Source: JAWPMT01 sp964653795 (GTDB lineage Bacteria; Bacteroidota; Bacteroidia; Cytophagales; Cyclobacteriaceae). Taken from it: 46,443 bases of DNA. Below are positions 16,549 through 24,753 of this stretch, piece by piece. The notes under the pieces were generated by a model. It was not told the origin of the DNA. It made no database searches and worked only from the letters and a program-made list of their open reading frames with translations. The position numbers and the translations under genes were made by a program. How positions within the stretch are numbered: position 1 is the first letter of the stretch; each line of letters starts with the position of its first letter. The DNA lies in the NCBI GenBank assembly GCA_964653795.1, contig CAZZHO010000008.1, positions 1 to 46,443 of the forward strand, written 5' to 3'.

Positions 16549-17169
16549 TCAGTCTCCTAACTTGACAAGTGAAAAACAATAGAACAGTTCTATTGCTATT
16601 TCTCTGCAACGCTCGTCATAGATCTTAGCTTCTTCTGGGGTCCCATCTCCCGCTTTTGGGTCGTTGTACGTAAGCGGTACACGAATATCCGAGCCAAAAA
16701 CTATAGGGCAATTTGTATCTGCAGAAGAGCAGGTCATGATAGCTCCAAAATGTTTATTGGGATTGTCTGGGTTGTCATATGCCTTAGACCAAACCTCCTG
16801 GATAGTACCAGTGGGGTCGAAACTTACTTCATATACAGGGTTCGCTCCATCTTCTTTTATGGAAGTGTCAAATCCAGCTCTTTCGATAGCAGCTACGGCA
16901 TTTGGATGAAAAGCAGTTGCTTCTGTTCCTCCAGAGAAAGTCCTCACGCCGGGGATGTGATAATGGTCCGCGGCTACCTGCGCCCAGAGTTGGCTGAGGT
17001 GACTCCTGCGGCTGTTATGTGTGCAGATGAAAATCAAATTAGACCTTTGACCTTCCTCGACCTGCTTAGATACATAATTAGCGATTTTCGTCAGTAGATC
17101 TTTTCTTTCTGTCCTGACCTCATCTAGATTTTCGAGTATAGACTGTAAATACTGTTTAGCTAAAGACAT
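16549..17169 (-). CDS. Low-molecular-weight protein-tyrosine phosphatase/ArsC-like protein
   Basis: 206 residues. The LMW-PTP fold begins after about 43 extra N-terminal residues that look helical. The phosphate-binding loop is Cys49-THNSR-Arg55-Ser (C-x5-R-S), with the Asn-Ser pair typical of arsenate-reductase-like members. Further Cys residues (CSSADTNCP) and a YNDPKAG segment, which could hold the general acid, follow. It could dephosphorylate protein or small phosphoesters, or reduce arsenate; no ars genes are nearby, so a phosphatase role is preferred. Start: ATG at 17169; a longer reading would use a TTG two codons upstream. Confidence 0.85.
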   Translation of the reverse strand: MSLAKQYLQSILENLDEVRTERKDLLTKIANYVSKQVEEGQRSNLIFICTHNSRRSHLSQLWAQVAADHYHIPGVRTFSGGTEATAFHPNAVAAIERAGFDTSIKEDGANPVYEVSFDPTGTIQEVWSKAYDNPDNPNKHFGAIMTCSSADTNCPIVFGSDIRVPLTYNDPKAGDGTPEEAKIYDERCREIAIELFYCFSLVKLGD

Positions 17170-17196
17170 CTTCAATAATTCAAACCTTGAACCTAT

Positions 17197-17688
17197 ATGA
17201 AAACCATAATAGTTTCCTTCATCAGTATATTATTTTATTGTAATCCATTGGCTGCTCAAAGCTGGGAAGTGGCTTTAAGAATCGATAAAGAGGCGCAAGT
17301 AGTTGAGGGGTCAAAGGCTAAGCTGATCAATGCGATACGCCAGGGCTGTGATGTGAAAATCGCCTGGGGCTGGAATAATGGAGAGAAAAGTATGGAGCAT
17401 ATTTCCGAGCCAATTTGGACAGCTATTTTGAATGAAAAGGAAGTGCTATTTCATATAGATACACAAGTTTTTGGAGGCACGGACTGGGGCAGTCTTGTTG
17501 GTTCATTTGAGGGGAAAGACCTTCATGATGAATGGAGAGTTATCATTGATACGAATGGCTCCTTTGATGCTGTTTGGTACAATCGAGCTACCAACGAGGT
17601 AACTAGAAGAGTTCCCCAATCCCACAAAATGACATGGTTTGTGAAGGGGTATATGGAAGTGGATGCTGCTCCCTTTTTTAGGGATTAA
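17197..17688 (+). CDS. Secreted protein of unknown function
   Basis: 163 residues with a signal peptide (to LAAQ, residue 21). The mature part contains KAKLINAIRQGCDVKIAWGWN, a pattern recalling the L-x-x-A-l-x-x-G-x-x-V element of VirK-type secreted proteins, but I would not assign the family on this alone. There are many Trp residues. It is transcribed divergently from the phosphatase gene with about 27 bp between starts, and its stop shares bases with that of the DUF4920 gene (TTAA at 17685-17688). Confidence 0.75.
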   Translation: MKTIIVSFISILFYCNPLAAQSWEVALRIDKEAQVVEGSKAKLINAIRQGCDVKIAWGWNNGEKSMEHISEPIWTAILNEKEVLFHIDTQVFGGTDWGSLVGSFEGKDLHDEWRVIIDTNGSFDAVWYNRATNEVTRRVPQSHKMTWFVKGYMEVDAAPFFRD

Positions 17689-18125
17689 TCTTTACTGGCG
17701 TCTTCAATAATTACACCATCAGCAACAAAAGCGTATTCCATTTTGGGTGAAGTGATTTTGGCAATCTCTTCTTCGCTTTTGCCAGCATCTTCTGCGTAAT
17801 GCTTTAGAGTCTCTACCGAGATTTCTTTTTTGCTAAGTTGACCATTGACAGTAGCTGTTTTTCCCTGAACACCACTGGTAGGAACGAAGAATCCATAGTC
17901 TTTAAAGGTCACCCTGACGGTTTTACCATCTGATAGCTTCACCTTCATCCAGCATCCTTTCATGGCACAGGTGCTTTCTATTTCTCCTGATAGTTGGACT
18001 GTTTCAGCTTCCACCTTAGCCACACTTGCCAATGGCTGCTTCTTCTCAAAGGATTCACCGTAAACATCTTGAGCTTTCAATGAGGTGCTAAAAGCAATTA
18101 TGCTGAGTAACATGAAGTATTTCAT
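17685..18125 (-). CDS. Secreted DUF4920-domain protein
   Basis: 146 residues, signal peptide to LKAQ (residue 19). The rest matches DUF4920: YGESFEKKQPL start, the STCAMKGCWMKVKLSDG segment with two Cys, VTFKDYGFFVP and a C-terminal FVADGVIIE strand. The fold resembles a small OB-like beta-barrel and the Cys pair might bind a metal, but function is unknown. The gene lies downstream of the DUF2911 gene, separated by a terminator (18145-18178), so it probably has its own promoter. Confidence 0.85.
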   Translation of the reverse strand: MKYFMLLSIIAFSTSLKAQDVYGESFEKKQPLASVAKVEAETVQLSGEIESTCAMKGCWMKVKLSDGKTVRVTFKDYGFFVPTSGVQGKTATVNGQLSKKEISVETLKHYAEDAGKSEEEIAKITSPKMEYAFVADGVIIEDASKD

Positions 18126-18144
18126 TGTTTGAATGTTTGGAATG

Positions 18145-18178
18145 AAAAAAGCCTGTCAATGTAAAATTAACAGGCTTT
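18145..18178 (-). terminator. Intrinsic terminator after the DUF2911 gene
   Basis: On the minus strand AAAGCCTGT (18178-18170) pairs with ACAGGCTTT (18156-18148), followed by a T run ending at 18145. It separates the DUF2911 gene from the DUF4920 gene. Confidence 0.85.
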
Positions 18179-18196
18179 ATTAGGATTAGGTTATTA

Positions 18197-19324
18197 TTAG
18201 TTGATATCCTCTCCGTTTTCTAATTTCTTGATGTTATCCTCAATAAGAGGAGGGTTCACTGTGTCTCCTGATGGTACATTTTCTTTAGCTAGTTTCATGT
18301 ACTTCAGTGCCTGCTTGTAGTTGCCTACTGCTGAGTAACCTCTCGCTAAGCCATAGTTTGTTGGCCATGCACCTTCAAACTTCTTATGATTGAGTTTGAA
18401 TACCTCCAGCGCCTTTTCATCCATGTCCTGAGCTACTAACCTCCTTCCATATTGATGAATCTGTCCGGAAGTTGCTGAGGGGTCTGCAATGGCCTCATCC
18501 ATGGCAGCTACTGCTTCGTCCACATCGCCCTTAGCAAATAGGACAGTGGCTTTAGTGGAAATGGTAGTATAGTTTCTTTGACCGATGAATGGAGCGGTTA
18601 TGGCATTTTCTGCCCAAGCCAATGCTTTATCATGGTATCCGGCTCCGGAAGCCCAGTTGGCAGCTTGAACCCAGCTAGCGAAATTGAATCCTTTTGGACC
18701 TTTTAGTTCGCTTTCTATCTGTGTCATCATGATATCATTGTTGTTAGGGATTTCGATGGTGAATGACACCTTTTTCTTCTCCCATATTAAAGAGACGGTA
18801 GTTTGATCAACCTTCCTATTAGTGAATTCATAAGTGAGATACTCCGTGAATTCTGTCTCTTCCGGAGTGGCTTCAGTTCTTAGAACATCCTGATCAGGGT
18901 GGTAGAAGAAGCTACCCCAAGCTTCGGTTTCACTTACGAAGATCAAAGTCCACGGGCCTTCGGCTTGAGTGATGACGTGGAAGCCGTATTTACCTGCTGG
19001 AAGATCTTTTCCATCGATTTTGGCATCATGAGAAATTTCTATGGTGGTATTTTCATTAGCACCAGCTCTCCAAGGTGAGGGATTATCTGCGGTACTATTG
19101 CCAAATCCGAAAGGATTTAGACCATTAGGTACTACAGTTCCCCAAAGGTTTTCTCTTCCGGCAACATCAGGGCTGCTATATTGAATTTCTACGAAAGCGA
19201 CTGAGCCAAGGTATTGGCGAGTTACGCTTTTTTGGTTTCCGCCATTGGGGGCAACGCTGACCTGTGCTGTTGACCAAAGTGCAAAAAATGCTGAGCACGC
19301 AAAAAGTAATTGTCTGAGTTTCAT
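18197..19324 (-). CDS. Secreted DUF2911 protein with TPR-like C-terminal region
   Basis: 375 residues, signal peptide to WSTAQ (about residue 20). A DUF2911 domain follows (about 25-195), recognised by VEIQYSSPDVAGRENLWG, PWRAGANENTTIEIS and LPAGKYGFHVI. Residues about 210-360 form helical repeats of TPR character (KALAWAENAITAP, DVDEAVAAMDEAIADP, DEKALEVFKLN, NYKQALKYMKLAKEN). The family is common in Bacteroidota and has no established function. A terminator follows at 18145-18178. Confidence 0.9.
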   Translation of the reverse strand: MKLRQLLFACSAFFALWSTAQVSVAPNGGNQKSVTRQYLGSVAFVEIQYSSPDVAGRENLWGTVVPNGLNPFGFGNSTADNPSPWRAGANENTTIEISHDAKIDGKDLPAGKYGFHVITQAEGPWTLIFVSETEAWGSFFYHPDQDVLRTEATPEETEFTEYLTYEFTNRKVDQTTVSLIWEKKKVSFTIEIPNNNDIMMTQIESELKGPKGFNFASWVQAANWASGAGYHDKALAWAENAITAPFIGQRNYTTISTKATVLFAKGDVDEAVAAMDEAIADPSATSGQIHQYGRRLVAQDMDEKALEVFKLNHKKFEGAWPTNYGLARGYSAVGNYKQALKYMKLAKENVPSGDTVNPPLIEDNIKKLENGEDIN

Positions 19325-19438
19325 GGTTTTTCGAGTTGAGTTAACATCTCTTAAAACCCCTTTCCGATTCTGAGAAATACTTTTTTTATCCTAAAGGCAG
19401 ATTTTCGCTACCAATGGCAAACAATATGATTCAACAGG

Positions 19439-21505
19439 TTAGAAGCTTAGAAGCTCTCGAATTTTGCCTTCCACTTTTTGAGTGGATGGGAGCATTGTTG
19501 ATTCTAGGACGCTGTTCAATGGAATCGCTGGCATGCTTTCAGAGCCGATCGTTGCAACGGGTGCTTCCAAAGATTTGAAACAGTTTTCCTGAATTGTTCC
19601 AGATAAAGCCAAGGCAAAAGAGTTGCTTTTAGGCTCCTCTGTCACTACGAGGCAACGGTTGGTTTTCTTTACTGAATCAAATATGGTTTCCTCGTCTATT
19701 GGATTCAATGTTCTGAGGTCTATGATCTCTACTCTTTGCTTGAGTTCCTTGTCGATATTCAGCGCCCAATGTACTCCCATGCCATAGGTTACAATTGTGA
19801 GTTTTGACTCTTCGATGTTTTGATCAGCTTCCTGGACAATATTAGCCTTACCGAGAGGCAACACATAGTCTTCGCCGGGCTCCCATGTTTTGGCGTAATT
19901 TGTCCCCGGCACCTTAGACCAATACAGACCCTTATGTTCAAAGATTACCACCGGATTAGGGTCATGGTAGGCGGCTTTGATAAGCCCCTTTAAATCTGCT
20001 CCATTACTGGGATATACGATTTTTACGCCACGAATATTAGCCACTACCGATTCAACACTTGAAGAATGGTAAGGGCCTCCGCTGCCGTAAGCACCAATAG
20101 GTACTCTCAAGATCATGCTTACCGGCCACTTGCCATTACTTAGATAGCAAGACCTACTTACTTCCGTAAACAATTGATTCAATCCTGGCCAGATATAATC
20201 GGCAAACTGTACTTCTACGATAGGTTTTAATCCTACAGCGGACATGCCGGCCGTGGAGCCAACGATAAAAGCCTCCTGAATTGGGGTGTTGAATACCCTG
20301 TCATTTCCAAATTTCTGTGCCAACGTCGCAGCTTCTCTAAAGACACCACCAAGTCTATGTCCAACATCCTGACCGTAAAGCAGGCATTTTTCATCCTGCA
20401 TTAATTCCTCTATGGCATGCAGAGCGCAATCTACCATCACCGTTTTTTCGGAACCTTTTGGCTTTCTGGCTCCTTGCTCTGATGTTATTTCAGTTGGAGC
20501 ATAGTCATGAGTGAATAGGTCCTCTGGCGTTGGATCGGGAGCTGAAAGCGCCTTTTTATAATCTGCTGCTACTTTTTTCTTGGCCTGCTTTTGTATGTTG
20601 TCTATTTCTTCCTGAGTGAATCCATGCTCCATCATCTGAGTGACCATTTTTGGAAATGGATCTCTGGATCTGTGTTCGTCTAGATCATCTCGATACCATT
20701 CCATCCGAACCCCAGAAGTGTGGTGGTTGAGAAGTGGGACTTTTGCATGAATAAGAAATGGCCTTCGTTCCTCTCGAATCGTCTTGACGGCTTCTTGCAT
20801 CGTTTCGTAGCATGTCAAAAAGTCTGTACCATCTATACTAATCGACTCGATTCCATGAAAGCCCTGAATGAATTCATAGGCATTCTGAGCTCTGATTTCC
20901 TCAGCACTGGCTGAAATATCCCATTCATTGTCCTGTACCAAATACAGGATTGGTAGCTGCTTTAATGCAGCCATTTGAAATGCTTCCGATACTTCACCCT
21001 CGGTAATGCAAGCATCTCCAAGTGAACATAATACCACCGGAGCATTTTCCGCTGATGAGGCCTGCATCACTTTGTCCTTATATCGTAATCCAAGGGCCGC
21101 TCCTGTTGCGGGTATGGCCTGCATGCCTGTAGCAGATGATTGATGAGGTATCTTCGGTTTATCCGCATCATTAAGGCTGGGATGCGAGTAGTAGGTTCTG
21201 CCACCACTGAAAGGATCGTCTTTCTTAGCCAATAGTTGCAGCATCAAGTCATAAGGTTGCATGCCAATTCCCAATAACATAGCGTCATCCCGATAATATG
21301 GGTAAAGGAAATCTTGTGGTTGCATTTGCATCGAAGCCGCTATCTGGATTGCTTCGTGTCCTCTGGCTGTTGCGTGGACATATTTGGAGACCGTTTTGAA
21401 TTCAGATTCGTAGAGTTCGACCAAAGATTTTGCTTGACAGAACTTTTCAAATGCGGTGGTGAGAACTTTTTGCTGGGTGGTGGGGGTAGCTTCTACTTCA
21501 ATCAT
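19439..21505 (-). CDS. 2-oxoacid dehydrogenase E1, fused alpha and beta subunits
   Basis: 688 residues. Thiamine-diphosphate-dependent decarboxylase component of a branched-chain-type 2-oxoacid dehydrogenase complex. The alpha half (about 15-330) has the ThDP motif GDACITEGEV ... QDNEWDIS and the phosphorylation-loop-like HHTSGVRMEWYRD. The beta half (about 350-688) has the transketolase core (GQDVGHRLGGVF, NTPIQEAFIVGSTAGM, PIGAYGSGGPYHSSS) and the C-terminal transketolase domain (DLRTLNPID). In many bacteria these are two genes; the fused form is frequent in Bacteroidota. E2 and E3 genes are not in the window. The divergent Lrp gene is a plausible regulator. Confidence 0.94.
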   Translation of the reverse strand: MIEVEATPTTQQKVLTTAFEKFCQAKSLVELYESEFKTVSKYVHATARGHEAIQIAASMQMQPQDFLYPYYRDDAMLLGIGMQPYDLMLQLLAKKDDPFSGGRTYYSHPSLNDADKPKIPHQSSATGMQAIPATGAALGLRYKDKVMQASSAENAPVVLCSLGDACITEGEVSEAFQMAALKQLPILYLVQDNEWDISASAEEIRAQNAYEFIQGFHGIESISIDGTDFLTCYETMQEAVKTIREERRPFLIHAKVPLLNHHTSGVRMEWYRDDLDEHRSRDPFPKMVTQMMEHGFTQEEIDNIQKQAKKKVAADYKKALSAPDPTPEDLFTHDYAPTEITSEQGARKPKGSEKTVMVDCALHAIEELMQDEKCLLYGQDVGHRLGGVFREAATLAQKFGNDRVFNTPIQEAFIVGSTAGMSAVGLKPIVEVQFADYIWPGLNQLFTEVSRSCYLSNGKWPVSMILRVPIGAYGSGGPYHSSSVESVVANIRGVKIVYPSNGADLKGLIKAAYHDPNPVVIFEHKGLYWSKVPGTNYAKTWEPGEDYVLPLGKANIVQEADQNIEESKLTIVTYGMGVHWALNIDKELKQRVEIIDLRTLNPIDEETIFDSVKKTNRCLVVTEEPKSNSFALALSGTIQENCFKSLEAPVATIGSESMPAIPLNSVLESTMLPSTQKVEGKIRELLSF

Positions 21506-21627
21506 ATTCCGTCTCGAATGTTCTATAAAATTAAATATGATAGATGTATTTACTGGTATTGATAGGTTTTTAAGGTATTTATTCTAATTTAATGTGTTGG
21601 ATAAGTTTTTATTCTAAATGGCTGCTG

Positions 21628-21642
21628 CTTTCTTCAAGAAAG
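21628..21642. promoter_or_regulatory. 15-bp palindrome upstream of the Lrp gene, candidate operator
   Basis: CTTTCTT and AAGAAAG flank a single C, giving a perfect palindrome of 15 bp that ends 21 bases before the Lrp start. Its length matches the usual 15-bp Lrp/AsnC site, so it may be an autoregulatory operator; the 158-bp region also serves the E1 gene. Confidence 0.5.
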
Positions 21643-21663
21643 TAGAAAAAAATTCTATAACAC

Positions 21664-22137
21664 ATGGTCAAGACAGATGAAATTGATTTGAGGATATTGG
21701 ACCTGCTTCAAGAGAACGCTAAAATGACGGTCAAGGAAATATCTTCCTTGTTAAATCTCTCCACGACGCCCATTTTCGAGCGCATCAAGAAAATGGAAAA
21801 GGCAGGCATTATCGATCATTATCGTGCCATTATTAACTATGAAAAACTTGGACATAAGCTCCATGCCTTTGCTCATATTTCATTCAAAGACCACTCAAAG
21901 GATCTAATCGGAGAGTTTGAAGAGAAAATACTGAAGCTACCTGAAGTACAGGAGTGCCACTATGTAACCGGAGGAAGTGATTTCATTATCAAAATCCTAG
22001 TCAAGGATATTGAGAAATACCAAGAGTTCGTTACTCAGAAGTTGTTTGACATTCCAAACATTGCCAGGATCGAGTCTTTCTTGTCTTTGACCGTAAAAAG
22101 CAAGCCAAGCAAGGTTGGCGAACTGGTTACGGATTGA
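21664..22137 (+). CDS. Lrp/AsnC-family transcription regulator
   Basis: 157 residues. An N-terminal winged helix-turn-helix (about 4-62, DEIDLRILDLLQENAKMTVKEIS then STTPIFERIKKMEKAGII) is followed by the AsnC ligand-binding/RAM domain (about 68-148, including VQECHYVTGGSDFIIKILV). Such proteins form dimers to octamers and respond to amino acids. The gene is divergent from the branched-chain-type E1 gene across 158 bp, which fits control of amino-acid or 2-oxoacid catabolism, though this is inference. A 15-bp palindrome lies just upstream (21628-21642). Confidence 0.95.
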   Translation: MVKTDEIDLRILDLLQENAKMTVKEISSLLNLSTTPIFERIKKMEKAGIIDHYRAIINYEKLGHKLHAFAHISFKDHSKDLIGEFEEKILKLPEVQECHYVTGGSDFIIKILVKDIEKYQEFVTQKLFDIPNIARIESFLSLTVKSKPSKVGELVTD

Positions 22138-22139
22138 AT

Positions 22140-23483
22140 TTACTTCCCTGTATAATTGTAAGGTGTAATGACTCTCAACTCCTGCTTGACCTCTTCTTCT
22201 ATAGCCAACCCATCTATGAAAGTCTTGATGGACGCTTCCGTAATCTTCTCATTTTTTCGGGTTAGGTCTTTAAGTGCTTCATAAGGTTTGGGGAAGCCCT
22301 CTCTTCTCAGTACTGTTTGAATGGCCTCAGCAACCACCGCCCAATTCTCCTCCAAGTCTGCTCGAATGACTTCTTCATTGCATTTGACTTTTGACAGTCC
22401 TTTGAGAAGTGATTGTATCGCTAGTACTGTGTGAGCATGAGGAACCCCAATGTTTCTCAGTACCGTGGAATCGGTAAGGTCTCTTTGCAACCTTGATATA
22501 GGTAATTTCCCAGAGAGGTGCTCAAAAAGTGCATTGGCTATGCCAAAGTTGCCTTCAGCGTTTTCAAAATCGATTGGGTTTACCTTGTGCGGCATTGCTG
22601 ATGAACCCACCTCACCTTTTAAAATTTTCTGAGAGAAGTAGTTCATGGAAATATAGGTCCACATATCTCGGCATAGGTCTATGAGTATACTGTTTAGCCT
22701 TTTTACACAATCGAAATAGGCCGCAAGATTATCATAATGCTCTATCTGGGTGGTAGGGAAGCTTCTGCTCAATCCTAAACCTTTCTCGACAAAACCCTCC
22801 GCGAATTGATGCCAATCTCGATCTGGATAAGCCACATAGTGCGCATTCATATTGCCCGTCGCACCTCCAAATTTGGCCGAGAAAGGAACTTGATTCAGCT
22901 GTTCGATTTGATTTTTCAGTCTTACGATAAAGACCTCAATTTCTTTACCTAACCTGGTGGGGGAGGCGGGTTGGCCATGGGTTTTGGCTAGCATCGGAAT
23001 GCCTGACCATTGGTCTGCCAATGAAGCAAGTGTCTCAGTTAAGCTGGTTAACTGATCCTGAAAGACATCAGTGTGAAAGTCTTTGAGGCTAAGGGGGATC
23101 GCAGTGTTGTTGATATCCTGTGATGTTAGTCCAAAGTGGATAAACTCCTTTTCAGGACCTACACCTAGCTCATCGATCTTCTCCTTGATAAAATACTCGA
23201 CAGCTTTAACGTCATGGTTCGTCGTTTTTTCAATGTCTTTGATTCTTTGAGCATCCTCAATTGAAAAATCTTCATAAAGTTTTGGTAACGAAGAGAACAA
23301 CGAGTCCGGTAATCCGGTTAGTTGAGGAATAATATCTTTCAAGGACAGGAAATACAAAACCTCAACTTTGACTCTATACCTTATCAAGGCAAATTCGGAG
23401 AAATAATCAGACAGTTTCTGAGTTTTAGATTGGTATCTACCGTCTATCGGAGATATAGATTGTAAGCTGTTGTTTACGTCCAT
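22140..23483 (-). CDS. purB: Adenylosuccinate lyase
   Basis: 447 residues from the chosen start. Catalyses two fumarate-releasing steps of purine synthesis (SAICAR to AICAR, and adenylosuccinate to AMP). Seen: the canonical opening SPIDGRYQSK, AKTHGQPASPTRLGKE, and the family signature GSSAMPHKVNPIDFENAEG. The frame is open 20 codons further (to 23543), but the ATG at 23483 is preferred because the conserved N-terminus starts there and a perfect -7 box lies between the two (23499-23506). The stop lies 2 bp from the stop of the Lrp gene. Confidence 0.97.
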   Translation of the reverse strand: MDVNNSLQSISPIDGRYQSKTQKLSDYFSEFALIRYRVKVEVLYFLSLKDIIPQLTGLPDSLFSSLPKLYEDFSIEDAQRIKDIEKTTNHDVKAVEYFIKEKIDELGVGPEKEFIHFGLTSQDINNTAIPLSLKDFHTDVFQDQLTSLTETLASLADQWSGIPMLAKTHGQPASPTRLGKEIEVFIVRLKNQIEQLNQVPFSAKFGGATGNMNAHYVAYPDRDWHQFAEGFVEKGLGLSRSFPTTQIEHYDNLAAYFDCVKRLNSILIDLCRDMWTYISMNYFSQKILKGEVGSSAMPHKVNPIDFENAEGNFGIANALFEHLSGKLPISRLQRDLTDSTVLRNIGVPHAHTVLAIQSLLKGLSKVKCNEEVIRADLEENWAVVAEAIQTVLRREGFPKPYEALKDLTRKNEKITEASIKTFIDGLAIEEEVKQELRVITPYNYTGK

Positions 23484-23498
23484 TGGAAATAGAAAACG

Positions 23499-23506
23499 CA
23501 AAAATA
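23499..23506 (-). promoter_or_regulatory. Probable -7 box of the purB promoter
   Basis: Reads TATTTTTG on the minus strand, a full match to TAnnTTTG, 15 bases before the purB ATG. No clear -33 TTG stands at normal spacing. It argues against the longer purB start at 23543. Confidence 0.5.
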
Positions 23507-23523
23507 GATGATCGGCTGATACC

Positions 23524-23554
23524 TTGGCGTTGAAAGCTGGCACTTATAATTTTG
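23524..23554 (+). promoter_or_regulatory. Promoter of the PaaE-like reductase gene
   Basis: TTG (23524-23526), 20 nt, then TAATTTTG (23547-23554), a full match to the Bacteroidota TTG/TAnnTTTG promoter. The ATG follows 32 bases after the box. Confidence 0.65.
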
Positions 23555-23586
23555 CGCATGTTTTAAAAGGAAGACGCATATAGGAT

Positions 23587-24669
23587 ATGGCATTTGGATT
23601 GTTCAAGAAGAAGAAGAAAAAAGAAGAAAATAAGGACTCAAGGTACTACTCACTAAAAGTGAAAGATGTAGTCAACATTGCTAAAGATGCAGTTAATGTA
23701 GTGTTTGAGCATCCTGGTGATTCTTTTAACTATAAACCTGGTCAATTCATCACGATCATAGATCATGTGGATGGTAAAAAAATCAGAAGAGCTTACTCCT
23801 TATGTACAACCCCTTTTGAAGATCCTGATCCAGCAGTGACTGTCAAACGTGTTCCAGAAGGTGCTATGTCCAATCATATCAATGACAGTTTTGCAGCTGG
23901 CCAGGAAGTTGAGGTGATGGAGCCCATGGGATTGTTTACTACGGACTATGACCCTGCTGCTATGAGAAATGCTGTGTTCTTCGGAGGCGGATCGGGAATT
24001 ACACCTCTCATTTCTATTATTAGATCGATACTTCTCAAAGAGCCAAATAGCACCATCACCTTGGTATATGGTAATCGGAGTGCTGAATACATCATCTTCA
24101 AGGATGAATTGGAAAAGCTAGTAACCGACAACTCCGACCGATTTCAGGTAATACATATTCTGGAAGAAGGAGAGGCTAGCCACAATGGAAGGCCTACGCC
24201 TGAGATGATCAATGGTATCATAAGCGATTTGGATGTTTCTCAAGACACTGAGATTTATATCTGTGGGCCTCAACCGATGATGGACACAGTTACTGAAGGG
24301 TTAAAACTTGCCAATGTGGCTGAAAGTCAAATCCGCATGGAGAGTTTTGAAGCCGGTAAGACTTCACCGAAAGAGATCATAGCCGATGAGGAGAATGTCA
24401 GTGAGGTGAAAGTGGTGCTTGATGGCGAAACATTCAGTATTACCGTTCCTAAGGGCAAACCTATTTTGGAAGTAGGATTAGAAAATGGCTTGGATATGCC
24501 TTATTCCTGTCAATCTGGCCTTTGCACTGCTTGTAGAGGTAAATGTGTTGAAGGAGAGGTAAGTATCGATAAAGCCGAAGGGCTCACGCAGGATGAACTC
24601 GATGAAGGCTACACCCTTCTTTGTGTTGGAGAAGCTCTCTCTGACAAAGTAAAAGTGGAGATAGGATAG
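23587..24669 (+). CDS. PaaE-like ferredoxin reductase with C-terminal 2Fe-2S domain
   Basis: 360 residues. FAD- and NAD(P)H-dependent electron carrier. An FAD-binding barrel (about 18-115, with RRAYSLCT and GAMSNHIN) is followed by a ferredoxin-reductase NAD(P) domain (about 120-245, FGGGSGITPLISIIRSIL, YICGPQPMMDTV) and a plant-type 2Fe-2S ferredoxin domain (about 270-360) with ligands Cys308, Cys313, Cys316 and Cys346. The layout is that of PaaE, the phenylacetyl-CoA epoxidase reductase, but no paaABCD genes are adjacent, so the oxygenase or desaturase partner is unknown. The N-terminus has an unusual lysine run (FKKKKKKEENK). Confidence 0.92.
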   Translation: MAFGLFKKKKKKEENKDSRYYSLKVKDVVNIAKDAVNVVFEHPGDSFNYKPGQFITIIDHVDGKKIRRAYSLCTTPFEDPDPAVTVKRVPEGAMSNHINDSFAAGQEVEVMEPMGLFTTDYDPAAMRNAVFFGGGSGITPLISIIRSILLKEPNSTITLVYGNRSAEYIIFKDELEKLVTDNSDRFQVIHILEEGEASHNGRPTPEMINGIISDLDVSQDTEIYICGPQPMMDTVTEGLKLANVAESQIRMESFEAGKTSPKEIIADEENVSEVKVVLDGETFSITVPKGKPILEVGLENGLDMPYSCQSGLCTACRGKCVEGEVSIDKAEGLTQDELDEGYTLLCVGEALSDKVKVEIG

Positions 24670-24753
24670 CCCTAAAGTTAACTTCTTCTTAATCTGCCTG
24701 TTGGCGGACTGATCGATGGTATGGGTAATTTCATGGTTCAATTAGATTGATCT

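Noticed and set aside
16549..17169. Arsenate resistance
   Set aside because: The C-x5-R loop is shared with phosphatases and no other ars gene is near.
23484..23543. 20-codon N-terminal extension of purB
   Set aside because: It precedes the canonical SPIDGRY opening and includes the -7 box of the gene.
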